From: Candidatus Methanoperedens sp.
Lineage (GTDB): Archaea; Halobacteriota; Methanosarcinia; Methanosarcinales; Methanoperedenaceae
Reading direction: 5' to 3'
Length of the DNA: 64,000 nt
Assembly (NCBI GenBank): GCA_012026795.1
Contig: VEPM01000007.1
Location: forward strand, 1 to 64,000
In this document: in pieces, positions 19,601 through 28,200 of the stretch
Position numbering within the stretch: position 1 is the stretch's first letter
How the letters are laid out: each line of letters opens with the position of its first letter
Notes under the pieces: generated by a model
Database searches by the model: none
What the model was told of the DNA's origin: nothing
What the model saw: the letters and a program-made list of their open reading frames with translations, nothing else
Program-made: the position numbers and the translations under genes

Positions 19601-22420
19601 TGACACTCCTGTGCCCTGATGGCAGCTCTGACAACCAGCCGCAGATGCATTGGATATATCGTATCCTCCGGAAGAACCGATATATTTGATCGGATGTGCT
19701 TTATCCCTGGATGCGCTGGAATTTACGTGACATGTGATACATGATACATTATTATTATGTTCCTGTCTTGTTGTATGACATCCTGTACATAAAGCATCAT
19801 TTAACGCTGGAATAGTGAGATTGCCGTCATGCATCCTTCCCTGACTGTGACACAGATCACAGGTTGGTGTAGTAACAGGGTAATTGGTACTGTGATTGGA
19901 TATGGTCTTATTTGCCATATATTCAAATTCAAATGTTGAGCTTGAGTTATAATGGCAGTATTTGCAGTTCACTACATTGTTTGAGACAAGTCCTGTATTG
20001 TTCCTGCTCTTTCCATAGTGAGAAACATTGCTGTAACTTGTGCCACTGTCATCTGAGAAAGATCCTAGCATCTCATTATTAATGTGGCATGCGATGCACG
20101 AGTCATTCAAATTGGTGTAAGCCTTTGTCTGTAATTCACTTCCGTCTGACCTATGCTCTGGAACCTGGCGGGCGCTAAAGTTTATACCCGCGTTGGTATT
20201 CAGATGACAGAGAGTGCAGTTCTTTGGTGTATTGTATCCTGTTGGATGGTTGCTGGCAGGAATACTGCCATTATTAACCACTCCGCCTGTTATGTAGCTG
20301 TTATTGGTATGACATGCATAGCACATCTTATTCTCAACTCTACCATTGGATGTGCCTCCACTATTCAGCGTCAGGTGGATGCTATCTGACTGGTTCATAT
20401 TTCCTACATTAACTTTATTTCCGGTTGTCCCCTCGTGGCATGAAACGCAGTCCTGTCCACCTGCGCTTCCTCCTGTAATATCCGCATCATGAAGTTTGAC
20501 TGTTGTAGAATTAAAATTACCATGACAAGTTTTGCAGTCAGAGTTCACTTTGCCATTATGCAAACTACTGAAGTTAGTATTCGGATTGACCGGGGTACCC
20601 CATGATGCATTGTTGGTATTTGTTATATGACACCAGGTACAATCGTTGCTGTGGGTTGTAGTTGTCATCAGGTTTGCGTTGGCATCCTTAAGATAATGTG
20701 ATGCTGTAGCGTTCTGAGGATTCGTAATTCCAAAACCATCAGTCTCAGTTATCGCAGTAAGGCTGTTATTGTGGCATAACGAGCATTGTGTACCTGTTGT
20801 TGGGACGTCAGGCGCGCCGATCCTGTGTTCGACCACCTGCGGGGCACTGAAATTAGAGCTGGACTGGAGATTATTATGGCAGTCCGGACATTTTCTTGGG
20901 TTCTTGTAAATTGTATCATTATGTGAGCCAGCTGGCTGGTCGCTCTCGTTGGCATATCCGTTAGCATTCAAAGTACCGTGACATGCCCAGCATTTTTGAT
21001 ATGTGGCATTACTACCCGTAAATTGCGATCTATTGTTCAGATTTGCATGAGCGCCATTACCCATATTTGTAATATCAATATCATAACCTGCCTGACCGCC
21101 TATATCATGGCAGCGGCCACAGTCCCTGTCACCGGATTTCCCTTGTGGGACAAGATGAACATTGAGTTTTCCTGAATCATCGTTATGGCACGATTCACAA
21201 TTTGAAGTTGAACTGCTATGAGGAGCATAAGATTGAGGGCCATTAGAACCGTGACATAACCAGCATTGTTCATTAATATTGGAATAGGTACCTGGATTTG
21301 GTTGAGGCAGTTTCCATCTTCCATGGTTATCATGACATAGCTCACATGATACATTTGCTGGTACGGTAGTAGAATGATTATGTGATTTTGAATTTGCAGC
21401 ACCATTCTGTTTCCAGAATAGGTCAATTCCGGTTAATGACGTACCTTTGATATTTGTGGTAGCATGACAGTTCACCCCATCAGGACCTGCGCTCCAGGAA
21501 CATGATGGCCTGGAAGACGAAGTTAACATATCCAGGGTTCCACTTCCGGTCCCTAAGTATGTATCATGACATGCCACACATATATCAGCCCTGCCATATG
21601 TGGAGAGTGCTCCTTCGGTTCCAGCTTCAAGTCCGTTCATATAATTAAAGGTATTAGAAGAGATAGTTGGATTGTATAAGTTTGCATCATTCGAAAGGTT
21701 CGTCCCGGGTCCATGAGACGAATTATCCAATGTATGTTCTATTCCATAATGACATTCAGTGCAGGGAGCCCCTTGATGGGCTGAATTCTGAGTATGAAGA
21801 TTGGCATCAAAAGTAACCGATTTATCACCATGTCCACATGAAAATCGAGTAAAAGTAATATTGTAATTGCCGCTAAGCGAACGCGTGCTTTCCGTTACGT
21901 TTATCCGGATGATCAAATGATCATCTTTTATCGTCGTGGGCATGCTTCCATAATTCCAAGCTATCTCATAGATACCATCTCCATTCGGGTCAGACCAGGA
22001 GCCTAATGTTGCGTTATTAACATAATTACCATTAGTGGTAACGATACTGGAATGATGAATCGCTGTACTTCCCGTGTGATTCAGTTTTTGTATATCTTTC
22101 GCAGATGCACTGAATGATAAACCTGATTTGATTATTTTTCCATTACTGTCCAGAACTACTGCATAGACCTTAGGGTTTATATCTACTCCGTCATTATCAG
22201 GCCATAATGTATTATCGGCAACATATCTTGGATAGTCAAAATATATCGATTTATCTGTAAATACAACAAGTTTTTCACCCGCTGCAGCAGCAGGTGCTAT
22301 TAAGATTAATATGCTTGTAAAAATAATCATTAACAGTACAGATATTTTTCCAATCCCAACTTCCAATTTTATCTTTTTATCGATATTGGATACTATATTA
22401 CGTAAATCGCCTATTCTCAT
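13682..22420 (-). CDS. Giant multiheme c-type cytochrome, 2,912 aa, about 58 heme motifs
   Basis: A signal peptide (about residues 28-47) leads into a beta-rich N-terminal domain. I count 52 CX2CH, three CX3CH (two CSVYCH, one CSLTCH), three CX4CH (two CAGVSCH, one CNGGSCH) and one CX2CK (C1964-K1968). The first heme is at about residue 218 and the last at about 2,680. A heme-free stretch of about 485 residues (about 930-1,415; DNA 18170-19620) interrupts the array. It contains two related beta domains ending SLYIDYQRI and TLSVDYAGV. Two 8-heme modules are close copies of those in the 2,846-aa protein. The C-terminus has the shared EYYID/GVDIGKQW domain, a carboxypeptidase-regulatory-like domain and a final orphan strand GTISGTVTNV. 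It probably has its own promoter, with ccmF ending 180 bp upstream. Predicted role: secreted, surface-associated electron conduit. Confidence 0.95.
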   Translation of the reverse strand: MRIGDLRNIVSNIDKKIKLEVGIGKISVLLMIIFTSILILIAPAAAAGEKLVVFTDKSIYFDYPRYVADNTLWPDNDGVDINPKVYAVVLDSNGKIIKSGLSFSASAKDIQKLNHTGSTAIHHSSIVTTNGNYVNNATLGSWSDPNGDGIYEIAWNYGSMPTTIKDDHLIIRINVTESTRSLSGNYNITFTRFSCGHGDKSVTFDANLHTQNSAHQGAPCTECHYGIEHTLDNSSHGPGTNLSNDANLYNPTISSNTFNYMNGLEAGTEGALSTYGRADICVACHDTYLGTGSGTLDMLTSSSRPSCSWSAGPDGVNCHATTNIKGTSLTGIDLFWKQNGAANSKSHNHSTTVPANVSCELCHDNHGRWKLPQPNPGTYSNINEQCWLCHGSNGPQSYAPHSSSTSNCESCHNDDSGKLNVHLVPQGKSGDRDCGRCHDIGGQAGYDIDITNMGNGAHANLNNRSQFTGSNATYQKCWACHGTLNANGYANESDQPAGSHNDTIYKNPRKCPDCHNNLQSSSNFSAPQVVEHRIGAPDVPTTGTQCSLCHNNSLTAITETDGFGITNPQNATASHYLKDANANLMTTTTHSNDCTWCHITNTNNASWGTPVNPNTNFSSLHNGKVNSDCKTCHGNFNSTTVKLHDADITGGSAGGQDCVSCHEGTTGNKVNVGNMNQSDSIHLTLNSGGTSNGRVENKMCYACHTNNSYITGGVVNNGSIPASNHPTGYNTPKNCTLCHLNTNAGINFSARQVPEHRSDGSELQTKAYTNLNDSCIACHINNEMLGSFSDDSGTSYSNVSHYGKSRNNTGLVSNNVVNCKYCHYNSSSTFEFEYMANKTISNHSTNYPVTTPTCDLCHSQGRMHDGNLTIPALNDALCTGCHTTRQEHNNNVSCITCHVNSSASRDKAHPIKYIGSSGGYDISNASAAGCQSCHQGTGVSGFSNATKVNSPISHSNDNAGQKWGNYWGSGVGSSNNTAVSQEVDTTGTTTGISGAQFENDIFENMTEANAGGASLDTNTSVTSNTQTTGTISIFSNMQSWSDGGAFATMTEGGSGGGGSGTMARYSNAGSATNAYNAPNNVYSSTGNGALNVYNSTNPSGGAITKVEAIFEVYTQMGTDPLEVWTLDWGLGNTATATAPASWTNLKAASHDQVTEQQFVYNITSSISSWTDVYNIWLQATMDKGSNGGGSTIYVDAMWVNVTTSGGTTTYSMNITTDTASVPAADYQYLEIRYNVTSHDNYSVSVFDGSIWNQKGTLSSSTMTVFNTSLTASEWNGGNPRVRYTDVNPAGTSQGSLYIDYQRIHSMTAGGTNYLLDVKQNVTGIPAENNYYLTIKGKTDGGESYNVQVDDSGSWITKSTISGTTSQWYNTSLSPTQIAGGKVQIRYVDTTISSDATQNTLSVDYAGVRSETVSVGLTSCDYCHGDTRHNATALGKPDRFKGTNNVETTDLTQSTWCLGCHVNGSANYNTMKGNLSPIPPQIKSGYAYYPEGATDHSGFTLNNDNDCATCHKGNTTSITAYMHNLSTGTGCTGCHTQPPSGTERYNMTGAHDLHADAGYGNVSETGCDFCHSTQGRFENLHPNGSDNASVVPNASASIAISDYQMNPASGNDDTCAGVSCHSNGLSSGAKVGTATWNTATAGACTECHSTVPSGLPPTGNHTRHYTTEGYSCAECHGLNADAGNQTGHKTNAAIDINFTNVTGTINETKTCSVYCHSPNPTYDPKSVPTWNTSSVSCGDCHSTPPTTTRNNRAHPSSNGSDCENCHGTGATTGTQTGHLNGAIDTEGMTCATCHASYNTAVLSTQHNQSKNPAAPECTTCHTGYLPVSGHTTGNKGYIVNESNTCRNCHVDGSNGFKENHTSSSDCTQCHFANTTRKFTGFNESLYTHDHNLTVEHSYYQYNQSGAGMPLASNNGTGIGMFPQYTCSLTCHAVRNPEKVDKASSTWLNSSHANSRFGTSDSKNNCAKCKSPLNYNDTLNVTNPVIAEQDWAGIQCRVCHNLHNRSYSGISGYPVAFYNATASSYVNYSVYDPISNNTQLCEKCHEPGSSHDSKFAGPHKTTSSFTCTDCHMNANFSRGVHDFQVKNTTSGVTGCEVCHNPANHTFQFTSKHTDKVECVGCHDQTFTTVNATGYAVSGDNYYGLYKETPGSKWTTAKKMNTSAGVWPLHNLSRSVNCDKCHGAQSVYNGTIAQASGAFCEGCHSQPPSGSVRYNMTGAHDLHKSAGYGSIPETSCDYCHSTGGRNNLDHTITNDNASVVTNGSATIATYTMNPASGNDDTCAGVSCHSNGLSSGAKVGTATWNTATAGACTECHSTVPSGLPPTGNHTRHYTTEGYSCAECHGTNADAGNQTGHRTNGAIDINFTNVTGSINASKTCSVYCHSPNPTYDPKSAPTWNTSSVTCGDCHSTPPITTRNNRAHPSSNGSDCENCHGTGATTGTQAGHLNGVIDATSGDNCIACHDTNSGYQNKVDVSSLGMHGNINNTDGGITNADCKTCHYNTTDMGSNYTVQPGVNVRVCNDCHVNQDVTSPAVSEHYPGANINVTTMNCENCHSNSLNIPDQNSTVNTAMGNVTHYGTTTNLVTPSAGTYNTACNNCHNSAVNKTSYGVVNKQVTIPHTGTGTCDKCHVDGSASDLHNSSLAMPVTVSCKSCHTTYASKYNAPNLTDTAMGGSGYTTCNGGSCHGTDISSSLDTLARHNVDRTYPGTGGSTNTVYLNNNVSLSVTKGTPVEITSMINDANGAASRVGGAEYYIDTDPGQGKGIPMTAADGLYDARQGSWENVIATLDTGSLPDGNHTIYVRGVDIGKQWSAPKNAQLVVQSLGYINVTVTSVDGPVVNADVWIDSADIKKTDINGNYSFAVPAGTYNVTVSKQPTHNDNTSTGVVVVTQGNTTSVPVYLQKKPTGTISGTVTNV
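14086..14887 (-). repeat. 802-bp block identical to 25686-26487 (copy 1)
   Basis: Reading both copies line by line at an offset of exactly 11,600 bp, I find no difference from 14086 to 14887. A T/C mismatch at 14085/25685 and a clear divergence at 14888/26488 bound the block. It encodes the C-terminal hemes and the start of the shared beta domain. Identity at synonymous positions implies very recent duplication or gene conversion. Similarity, with scattered differences, continues to the stop codons. Confidence 0.9.
15050..17840 (-). repeat. Two dispersed copies of the 8-heme module (15050-15840 and 17040-17840)
   Basis: Both stretches encode the same order of motifs: CX2CH-QPPSG, CDYCH or CDFCH, CAGVSCH, CTECH, CAECH, CSVYCH, CGDCH, CENCH. 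They are separated by about 1.2 kb of unrelated heme-rich sequence that includes the CX2CK site. The CX4CH/CX3CH pairs followed by WNT...CX2CH resemble the Pfam/TIGRFAM family GSu_C4xC__C2xCH, first defined in Geobacter. Confidence 0.85.
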
Positions 22421-22600
22421 ATCTATCCTATCCTCTGTACCCTCCTATCCGGGTATCCTATCCTATCATAAATGCGTTATTATAACGCCAGTATCAAGAT
22501 AAGTAATTTTATGTCTTGTCATAATATATACCTTTCTTTTATCATCCGGTGAATTGATCACTATTAATAATTAATTAAATCCAATGCCTCATTCAATTTA
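22421..22600 (-). promoter_or_regulatory. Upstream region of the 2,912-aa cytochrome: GGATAG array and palindromic TATA
   Basis: On the minus strand, four exact GGATAG hexamers and one near copy lie in tandem at about 22423-22463, the last ending 2 nt before the ATG. Just upstream is an inverted repeat, GCGTTATAATAACGC (22474-22488), whose centre reads TTATAATAA, a plausible archaeal TATA box. A regulator bound there would block the promoter. The rest of the gap shows nothing clear. Confidence 0.5.
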
Positions 22601-24493
22601 CTATTCTTTCCTAAAAAAAAGAAGAGGAATAAGTCCGATAACAACAAGAATACAGCCTGCCCACAGGATCGACATGCCCGGAATTACTCTGACATTTGCC
22701 ACTGAAAGAAAAAGAGGTGTCTGTGTTCCAATACCCTGATACCTTATATTAACGTCAGCAAGTAATCCTCGATAAATAAAAGGCTCAGTAATTAATTCCC
22801 CCTTGATCTCCCTGAATCTGGCCTCACCTGAATCGATTAGAAAACCATCTTTATAAATATTATAATTACCTATTTTTGTCATGGTAGCGGATACATGTTC
22901 ATGTTCTATGGGAAAAGCAAGGTTTGTTAATTCTATCTCGTATCCGCCAATAGATTTCTTTTCATTGAATTTCATGAATAACAAGGTATCTGAAGACGCA
23001 TATGTGGACATCAGTATTCCTATAAGCAGTAAAACAACTCCAAGATGGGATATATGGGGAGCGCATGAAAACAGCTTTTTCCTTATTCCACTGATATTGA
23101 GACTCTTTATTATCCTATACATAGTTCCAATTCCGGCAAATACAAGAACTGCTCCGGAAAAATCCGTATATATATTTTCAGCAGGTTTGATCAGAACGAT
23201 CGCAAGAATTAAGACTCCACCGAAAATAATCCCATTTTTCCACCATTTCCCAAGAATTTCTAACATGCATATTCCAAGAACTGCGATAAATGCTATTGTC
23301 AGTGGATATGACCATGTTCCATACAGACCAACTGAAATAGATGCGCCGAAATTTTTAAGGATCAAAGTTGCTGTAAGTCCCCAGAATAGTATGAAAGCAA
23401 GCCCCATAAGAAGAATTATCGTTACATAAAAAATATTTTTGTTTGAAAGTAACGTTGATTTCCCGTTTTCTTCATCTTTCTCCAATAAAAAATACCGATA
23501 GGTTACCAGCCCTTCTGACACGATAGCCAGCAGAATGACCAACAATAACAGTGAAAAAATATCAGAACCTTCACTAAATGAGTGGGCTGAATTAAGAGTT
23601 CCGCTTCGAATTATGTATGTTGAATACATGGCAGAAATAAAACCATTCACAGCCAGGGTCGGAGTCAACCACTTCGCCCGGTTCCTCCTGTACAGGCTTG
23701 TTGAATGTAAATATGCAGTCAACAAAAGCCATGTCATGAGGATCGAAATAAAAGCAGGGTCCCATATCCAGTAACTCTCCCATACTTCATATGACCACAT
23801 CACTCCTGTTACCATGCCAGCGCCCAGGATTATCCATGCAGCCCTGCCATATGGTCTTGAAAACTCTTCCCACTCCCCTTTTCTATCTAAAAGATGAAGT
23901 ATCGCAGAAGCAAAGATCACAACCATGATCCCGTATGGCAAAAAGATCCCTGGAGGATGGAATATCATCCATTTATTAATTAGAAGAGGATTTAATCCTG
24001 CGCCATCTTCCGGGATTTCAACAGACCCTGTATCAAATACACTGATGAAAGGCGAAAGGAAAGCGGTAATGAAAATAAACATTATCCCTATTAGAAGGAT
24101 AATTATTTGTATCCTGCGAAAGAACTTTGTTTCCTGCCCATGACTCTCCGAGACAATAAAAGCCATCAGTATTATTGTCCATGCCAGAAACATAATTGAA
24201 CCGGCTTCTCCTGTCCATAAGGCTGAAATCTTATATATAAAAGGCAGGTCTTTGCTCGTGTATTGCCACACATAATGAACTGAAAAATCAGAGATTATGA
24301 GGTAATATAAAAGAAGCGCCATCGCCGCTGAAATTAATATGGCTGTAGCGCGGATGGGTTTTTTTGAATGCGGTATTAATTGCTCGAATGCTGTTTTCTT
24401 TCCAGAATCCTTTAATTCCGCAAAGATAAGTGAAAAAATGGATATAATTCCAAAAAGTATGCTAAAATATAGTAATATTGTTCCTATTTCCAT
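22601..24493 (-). CDS. ccmF: Cytochrome c heme lyase subunit CcmF (System I)
   Basis: A polytopic membrane protein that, in System I cytochrome c maturation, joins heme from CcmE to CXXCH cysteines outside the membrane. Length 630 aa fits the family (about 630-660). The tryptophan-rich heme-handling segment reads WESYWIWDPAF at about residues 238-248, a diverged version of the usual WGGWWFWDPVEN. The Glu after DP is replaced. A later segment (HLGVVLLLIGILMSTYAS) matches the conserved C-terminal helix with its His. Many transmembrane helices are evident. It is the third gene of ccmE-(small membrane protein)-ccmF, 36 bp after the previous gene, directly upstream of a giant cytochrome. CcmA, B, C, D, G and H are not in the window. 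Confidence 0.92.
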   Translation of the reverse strand: MEIGTILLYFSILFGIISIFSLIFAELKDSGKKTAFEQLIPHSKKPIRATAILISAAMALLLYYLIISDFSVHYVWQYTSKDLPFIYKISALWTGEAGSIMFLAWTIILMAFIVSESHGQETKFFRRIQIIILLIGIMFIFITAFLSPFISVFDTGSVEIPEDGAGLNPLLINKWMIFHPPGIFLPYGIMVVIFASAILHLLDRKGEWEEFSRPYGRAAWIILGAGMVTGVMWSYEVWESYWIWDPAFISILMTWLLLTAYLHSTSLYRRNRAKWLTPTLAVNGFISAMYSTYIIRSGTLNSAHSFSEGSDIFSLLLLVILLAIVSEGLVTYRYFLLEKDEENGKSTLLSNKNIFYVTIILLMGLAFILFWGLTATLILKNFGASISVGLYGTWSYPLTIAFIAVLGICMLEILGKWWKNGIIFGGVLILAIVLIKPAENIYTDFSGAVLVFAGIGTMYRIIKSLNISGIRKKLFSCAPHISHLGVVLLLIGILMSTYASSDTLLFMKFNEKKSIGGYEIELTNLAFPIEHEHVSATMTKIGNYNIYKDGFLIDSGEARFREIKGELITEPFIYRGLLADVNIRYQGIGTQTPLFLSVANVRVIPGMSILWAGCILVVIGLIPLLFFRKE

Positions 24494-24529
24494 TTTACAA
24501 TCTCTGAAAAGCTAATTGTTTTCTCTATA

Positions 24530-24853
24530 TTAAAATATTCCTCTAAGTTTGAGTCCTAAAAAAATATTGACCATCATCAAGAGAATTGCAGTTCCAAGGA
24601 GAGCTGCAATTTCTTTATTATCCCATGCCTTATAAAGAAAAATATAGGTAGTTAACAATGTAGCTATTCCCCAGATCCCTGTGCCATGCAGAGGTGTCGG
24701 TAGTATAGACAGTATGAACATGCCAAACGACAGATGCCCTGATAAATGTCCATATTTCCGGCTCTTAATATAAGCAATTGTCAGGGTTGTAAGGATTATA
24801 CCAGTATTGACATCATGAATTGCTGAAAGATTGAACATCGGTTCATCCTTCAT
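24530..24853 (-). CDS. Small membrane protein between ccmE and ccmF
   Basis: A 107-aa protein with about four predicted transmembrane helices. I chose the ATG at 24853 because it overlaps the ccmE stop by 11 bp, a typical translational coupling; an in-frame ATG 51 nt upstream would lie deep inside ccmE. Several histidines sit near helix ends (AIHDVNTG, GHLSGHLSFG, LHGTGIW), which could ligate heme. I do not recognise a family. Its place between two System I genes suggests a job in heme delivery to CcmE or CcmF, possibly substituting for a missing small Ccm subunit. Confidence 0.75.
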   Translation of the reverse strand: MKDEPMFNLSAIHDVNTGIILTTLTIAYIKSRKYGHLSGHLSFGMFILSILPTPLHGTGIWGIATLLTTYIFLYKAWDNKEIAALLGTAILLMMVNIFLGLKLRGIF

Positions 24854-25208
24854 ATTTTGTCGGGCATTTCGTGATAATTTTTGTGGCATGGAAGGTAGAA
24901 TCATTCATAGTTCCAAGTATCACGATTTTAGAATCCATTCCAAATGATAGTGGTAATTCACCAATAAAACTTACGTTCATTGTTGATACGCCGTCGGTAA
25001 GTACAAAAGTATATTCGCCTGTATTCAATGGGGCAAATGAACCTTTCTGGATCGAACCATTTACCCACATCATTTTATTTTCCTTTTCCAGAAGAGCTTC
25101 GTCGATCGTTTTATATTTTTCAATATAATTTGAGAAGGTGCTATAACTTAACACAAGTATGAAAATGATTACTACTGAACCAATTATTACTCGTGAATCT
25201 ATTTTCAT
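24843..25208 (-). CDS. ccmE: Heme chaperone CcmE, CXXXY (archaeal/Desulfovibrio) type
   Basis: A periplasmic-side heme chaperone with one N-terminal membrane anchor (about residues 8-26) and an OB-fold beta domain. CcmE binds heme covalently and passes it to CcmF. In most bacteria the heme ligand motif is HXXXY; here the C-terminus reads CPTKYEG, so the covalent residue would be Cys in CXXXY. That variant is known from archaea and Desulfovibrio. Length 121 aa is slightly short because the flexible tail after the motif is nearly absent. It is the first gene of the ccmE-ccmF operon, 76 bp downstream of the 2,846-aa cytochrome and separated from it by a strong hairpin. Confidence 0.92.
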   Translation of the reverse strand: MKIDSRVIIGSVVIIFILVLSYSTFSNYIEKYKTIDEALLEKENKMMWVNGSIQKGSFAPLNTGEYTFVLTDGVSTMNVSFIGELPLSFGMDSKIVILGTMNDSTFHATKIITKCPTKYEG

Positions 25209-25232
25209 AAATTATTGTCTTGAGCTCGATAT

Positions 25233-25281
25233 TATATTGTGAATAAGTCAAGAATATTAATCTTGACTTATTCACAATATG
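25233..25281 (-). terminator. Long perfect hairpin between the 2,846-aa cytochrome and ccmE
   Basis: Arms 25234-25253 and 25261-25280 are perfect reverse complements: a 20-bp stem with a 7-nt AT-rich loop. The structure begins only a few bases after the cytochrome stop codon at 25285. There is no long T-run. It could stop transcription, protect the 3' end of the long cytochrome mRNA, or, being symmetric, act as an operator for ccmE, whose start is 25 nt further on. Confidence 0.65.
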
Positions 25282-25284
25282 ATA

Positions 25285-28200
25285 TTATACATTCGTAACT
25301 GTGCCGCTAATTATTCCTGTTGGTTTCTTCTGGAGATATACCGGTAACAGAGTTGTGTCTCCCTGAGTAACAACCACACCCGTGCTTGTATTGTCGTTAT
25401 GCGTGGGCTGTTTGCTAACTGTAACATTGTAGGTTCCGGTTGGGACTGCAAATGAATAGTTGCCGTTAATATCCGTTTTCTTGATATCTGCGCTATCTAT
25501 CCATACATCTGCATTTACTACAGGCCCGTCTACGCTTGTTACTGTCACGTTGATATATCCAAGGGACTGGACAACAAGCTGAGCATTCTTTGGAGTGCTC
25601 CACTGTTTACCGATATCCACGCCGCGGACATATATTGTGTGATTCCCGTCCGGGAGGCTGCCTGTATCAAGTGTTGCTATTACACTCTCCCAGCTTCCTT
25701 GCCTTGCATCATAAAGGCCGTCCGCTGCCGTCATAGGAATTCCTTTGCCCTGGCCAGGATCTGTATCGATATAATACTCAGCTCCACCAACACGTGAAGC
25801 AGCACCATTTGCATCGTTGATCATGGATGTTATTTCAACAGGAGTTCCTTTTGTGACGCTAAGTGAAACATTGTTATTCAGATAGACTGTATTGGTAGAA
25901 CCTCCTGTACCCGGATATGTCCTGTCAACATTATGCCTTGCCAGGGTATCCAGGCTGCTGGAAATATCCGTGCCATGGCAACTTCCGCCGTTACATGTTG
26001 TATAACCGGAACCGCCCATAGCCGTATCTGTAAGGTTTGGTGCATTATATTTTGATGCATATGTCGTGTGGCATGATTTACATGATACAGTTACCGGCAT
26101 AGCAAGCGAACTATTATGCAGGTCAGATGCGCTGCCATCTACATGGCACTTGTCACATGTACCTGTGCCCGTATGAGGTATGGTTACCTGCTTATTCACC
26201 ACACCATAGCTGGTCTTATTCACAGCGCTGTTGTGGCAGTTATTGCACGCGGTATTGTAAGTTCCTGCGCTTGGTGTTACAAGGTTCGTTGTTGTACCGT
26301 AATGTGTAACATTTCCCATTGCTGTATTAACTGTTGAATTCTGATCCGGGATATTCAAACTGTTGCTGTGGCAGTTCTCACAATTCATTGTGGTTACATT
26401 AATATTAGCACCGGGATAGTGTTCGCTGACTGCTGGTGAGGTAACATCCTGGTTCACGTGGCAGTCATTGCATACACGGACATTTACACCGGCCTGGACA
26501 GTATAATTTGAACCCATATCAGTGGTATTGTAATGGCATGTCGCGCAATCGCTGTTTGTCAGGTTATTATTTCCATCTGTACTGTTGACATTTATATGCA
26601 TACCAAAGGATGCCGGATCTATCTTTACATTTGATGATCCGTTAAGACCGTGGCAAGTTATACAGCTATCTGTATTTGCATTGACTATTCCATTGAGGTG
26701 GCCTGTCTGGTTTCCTGTTGATGCTCCAGTACCGTGGCAACCTTCACACTCAGCAAGCGTTGCAGCAGGATGAGAGCTACCAGTTCTTGTCAATGTCGGC
26801 GGGATGCTGTGGCAGTCACCGCATGTTACACTTGATGTGTTCCAGGTGGGTTTGGGCTTGATATCGTTCGGGTTGGGGCTGTGGCAGTACACACTGCATG
26901 TCTTGCTGGCATTGATGCTGCCGGTAACATTCGTAAAGTTGATGTCAATTGCACCGTTTGTCCTGTGCCCTGTCTGGTTACCTGCATCTGCATTCGTTCC
27001 ATGGCATTCTGCACAGCTATAGCCTTCTGTGGTATAGTGTCTGGTATGGTTTCCTGTTGGTGGCAGACCGCTTGGGACTGTTGAATGGCATTCTGTGCAT
27101 GCTCCGGCAGATGCTGTGTTCCATGTGGCTGTCCCGACTTTTGCACCGCTGCTTAAGCCGTTGCTATGGCATGAGACGCCACTACAGGTATCGTCATTGC
27201 CTGAGGCAAGGTTCTGGAAGTAGGTCATGGTGGCTGAGGCATTGACTGCGACATCTGCTGCACCATCATTCTGGGGGTGACCGAGTTCATAGCCGCCTGC
27301 ATTGTTATGACAATACTGGCAGCTTGTGTTTTCAAGAGTACCGTAACCTTTGGATTTGTGAAGGTCATGAGCACCGGTCATGTTGTACCGTGTTGTGCCG
27401 CTCGGTGGCTGGGAATGACAGGAGACACAGCTCATTGTCGGGGTATCGATTACTCCGTTGATATGCCCTGTCTGGGTACCGAGTGTTGCATTTGCACCGT
27501 GGCAGCCGTTACAGTTCGTATCTGTTGTATGATTTACATTGTTTCTTGTGATTGTTGGCGGGATACTGTGGCAGTCACCACATGATACACTTGATGTGTT
27601 CCAGGTGGGTTTGGGCTTGATATCGTTCGGGTTGGGGCTGTGGCAATACACGCTGCAGGTATTGCTGGCATTGATGCTGCCGGTGACGTTTGTGAAGTTG
27701 ATGTCAATCGCACCGTTTGTCTTATGACCAGTCTGGTTACCTGCATCTGCATTCGTTCCATGACATTCTGCACAGCTATAGCCTTCTGTTGTATAGTGTC
27801 TGGTATGGTTACCAGTTGGCGGCAGACCGCTTGGGACTGTTGAGTGACATTCTGTACATGCTCCTGCTGTTGCTGTGTTCCATGTGGCTGTTCCGACTTT
27901 TGCACCGCTGCTTAAGCCGTTGCTGTGGCATGAGACGCCACTACAGGTATCGTCGTTACCTGAGGCAAGGTTCTGGAAGTAGGTCATGGTGGCTGAGGCG
28001 TTGACTGCAACATCTGCTGCACCATCATTCTGGGGGTGACCGGGTTCGTAGCCGCCAGCGTTATTGTGGCAATACTGGCAGCTTGTGTTTTCAAGAGTGC
28101 CGTAACCTTTGGATTTATGCAGGTCATGGGCACCGGTCATATTATAACGGACTGTACCGCTTGGTGGCTGGGAATGACAGGAGACACAGCTCATTGTCGG

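Noticed and set aside
20940-21530. A CX10CH pair in the 2,912-aa cytochrome (CSWSAGPDGVNCH, near 21475-21515) as an extra heme site
   Set aside because: Spacing far exceeds known heme-binding motifs, so it was not counted, although the CH and context are suggestive.
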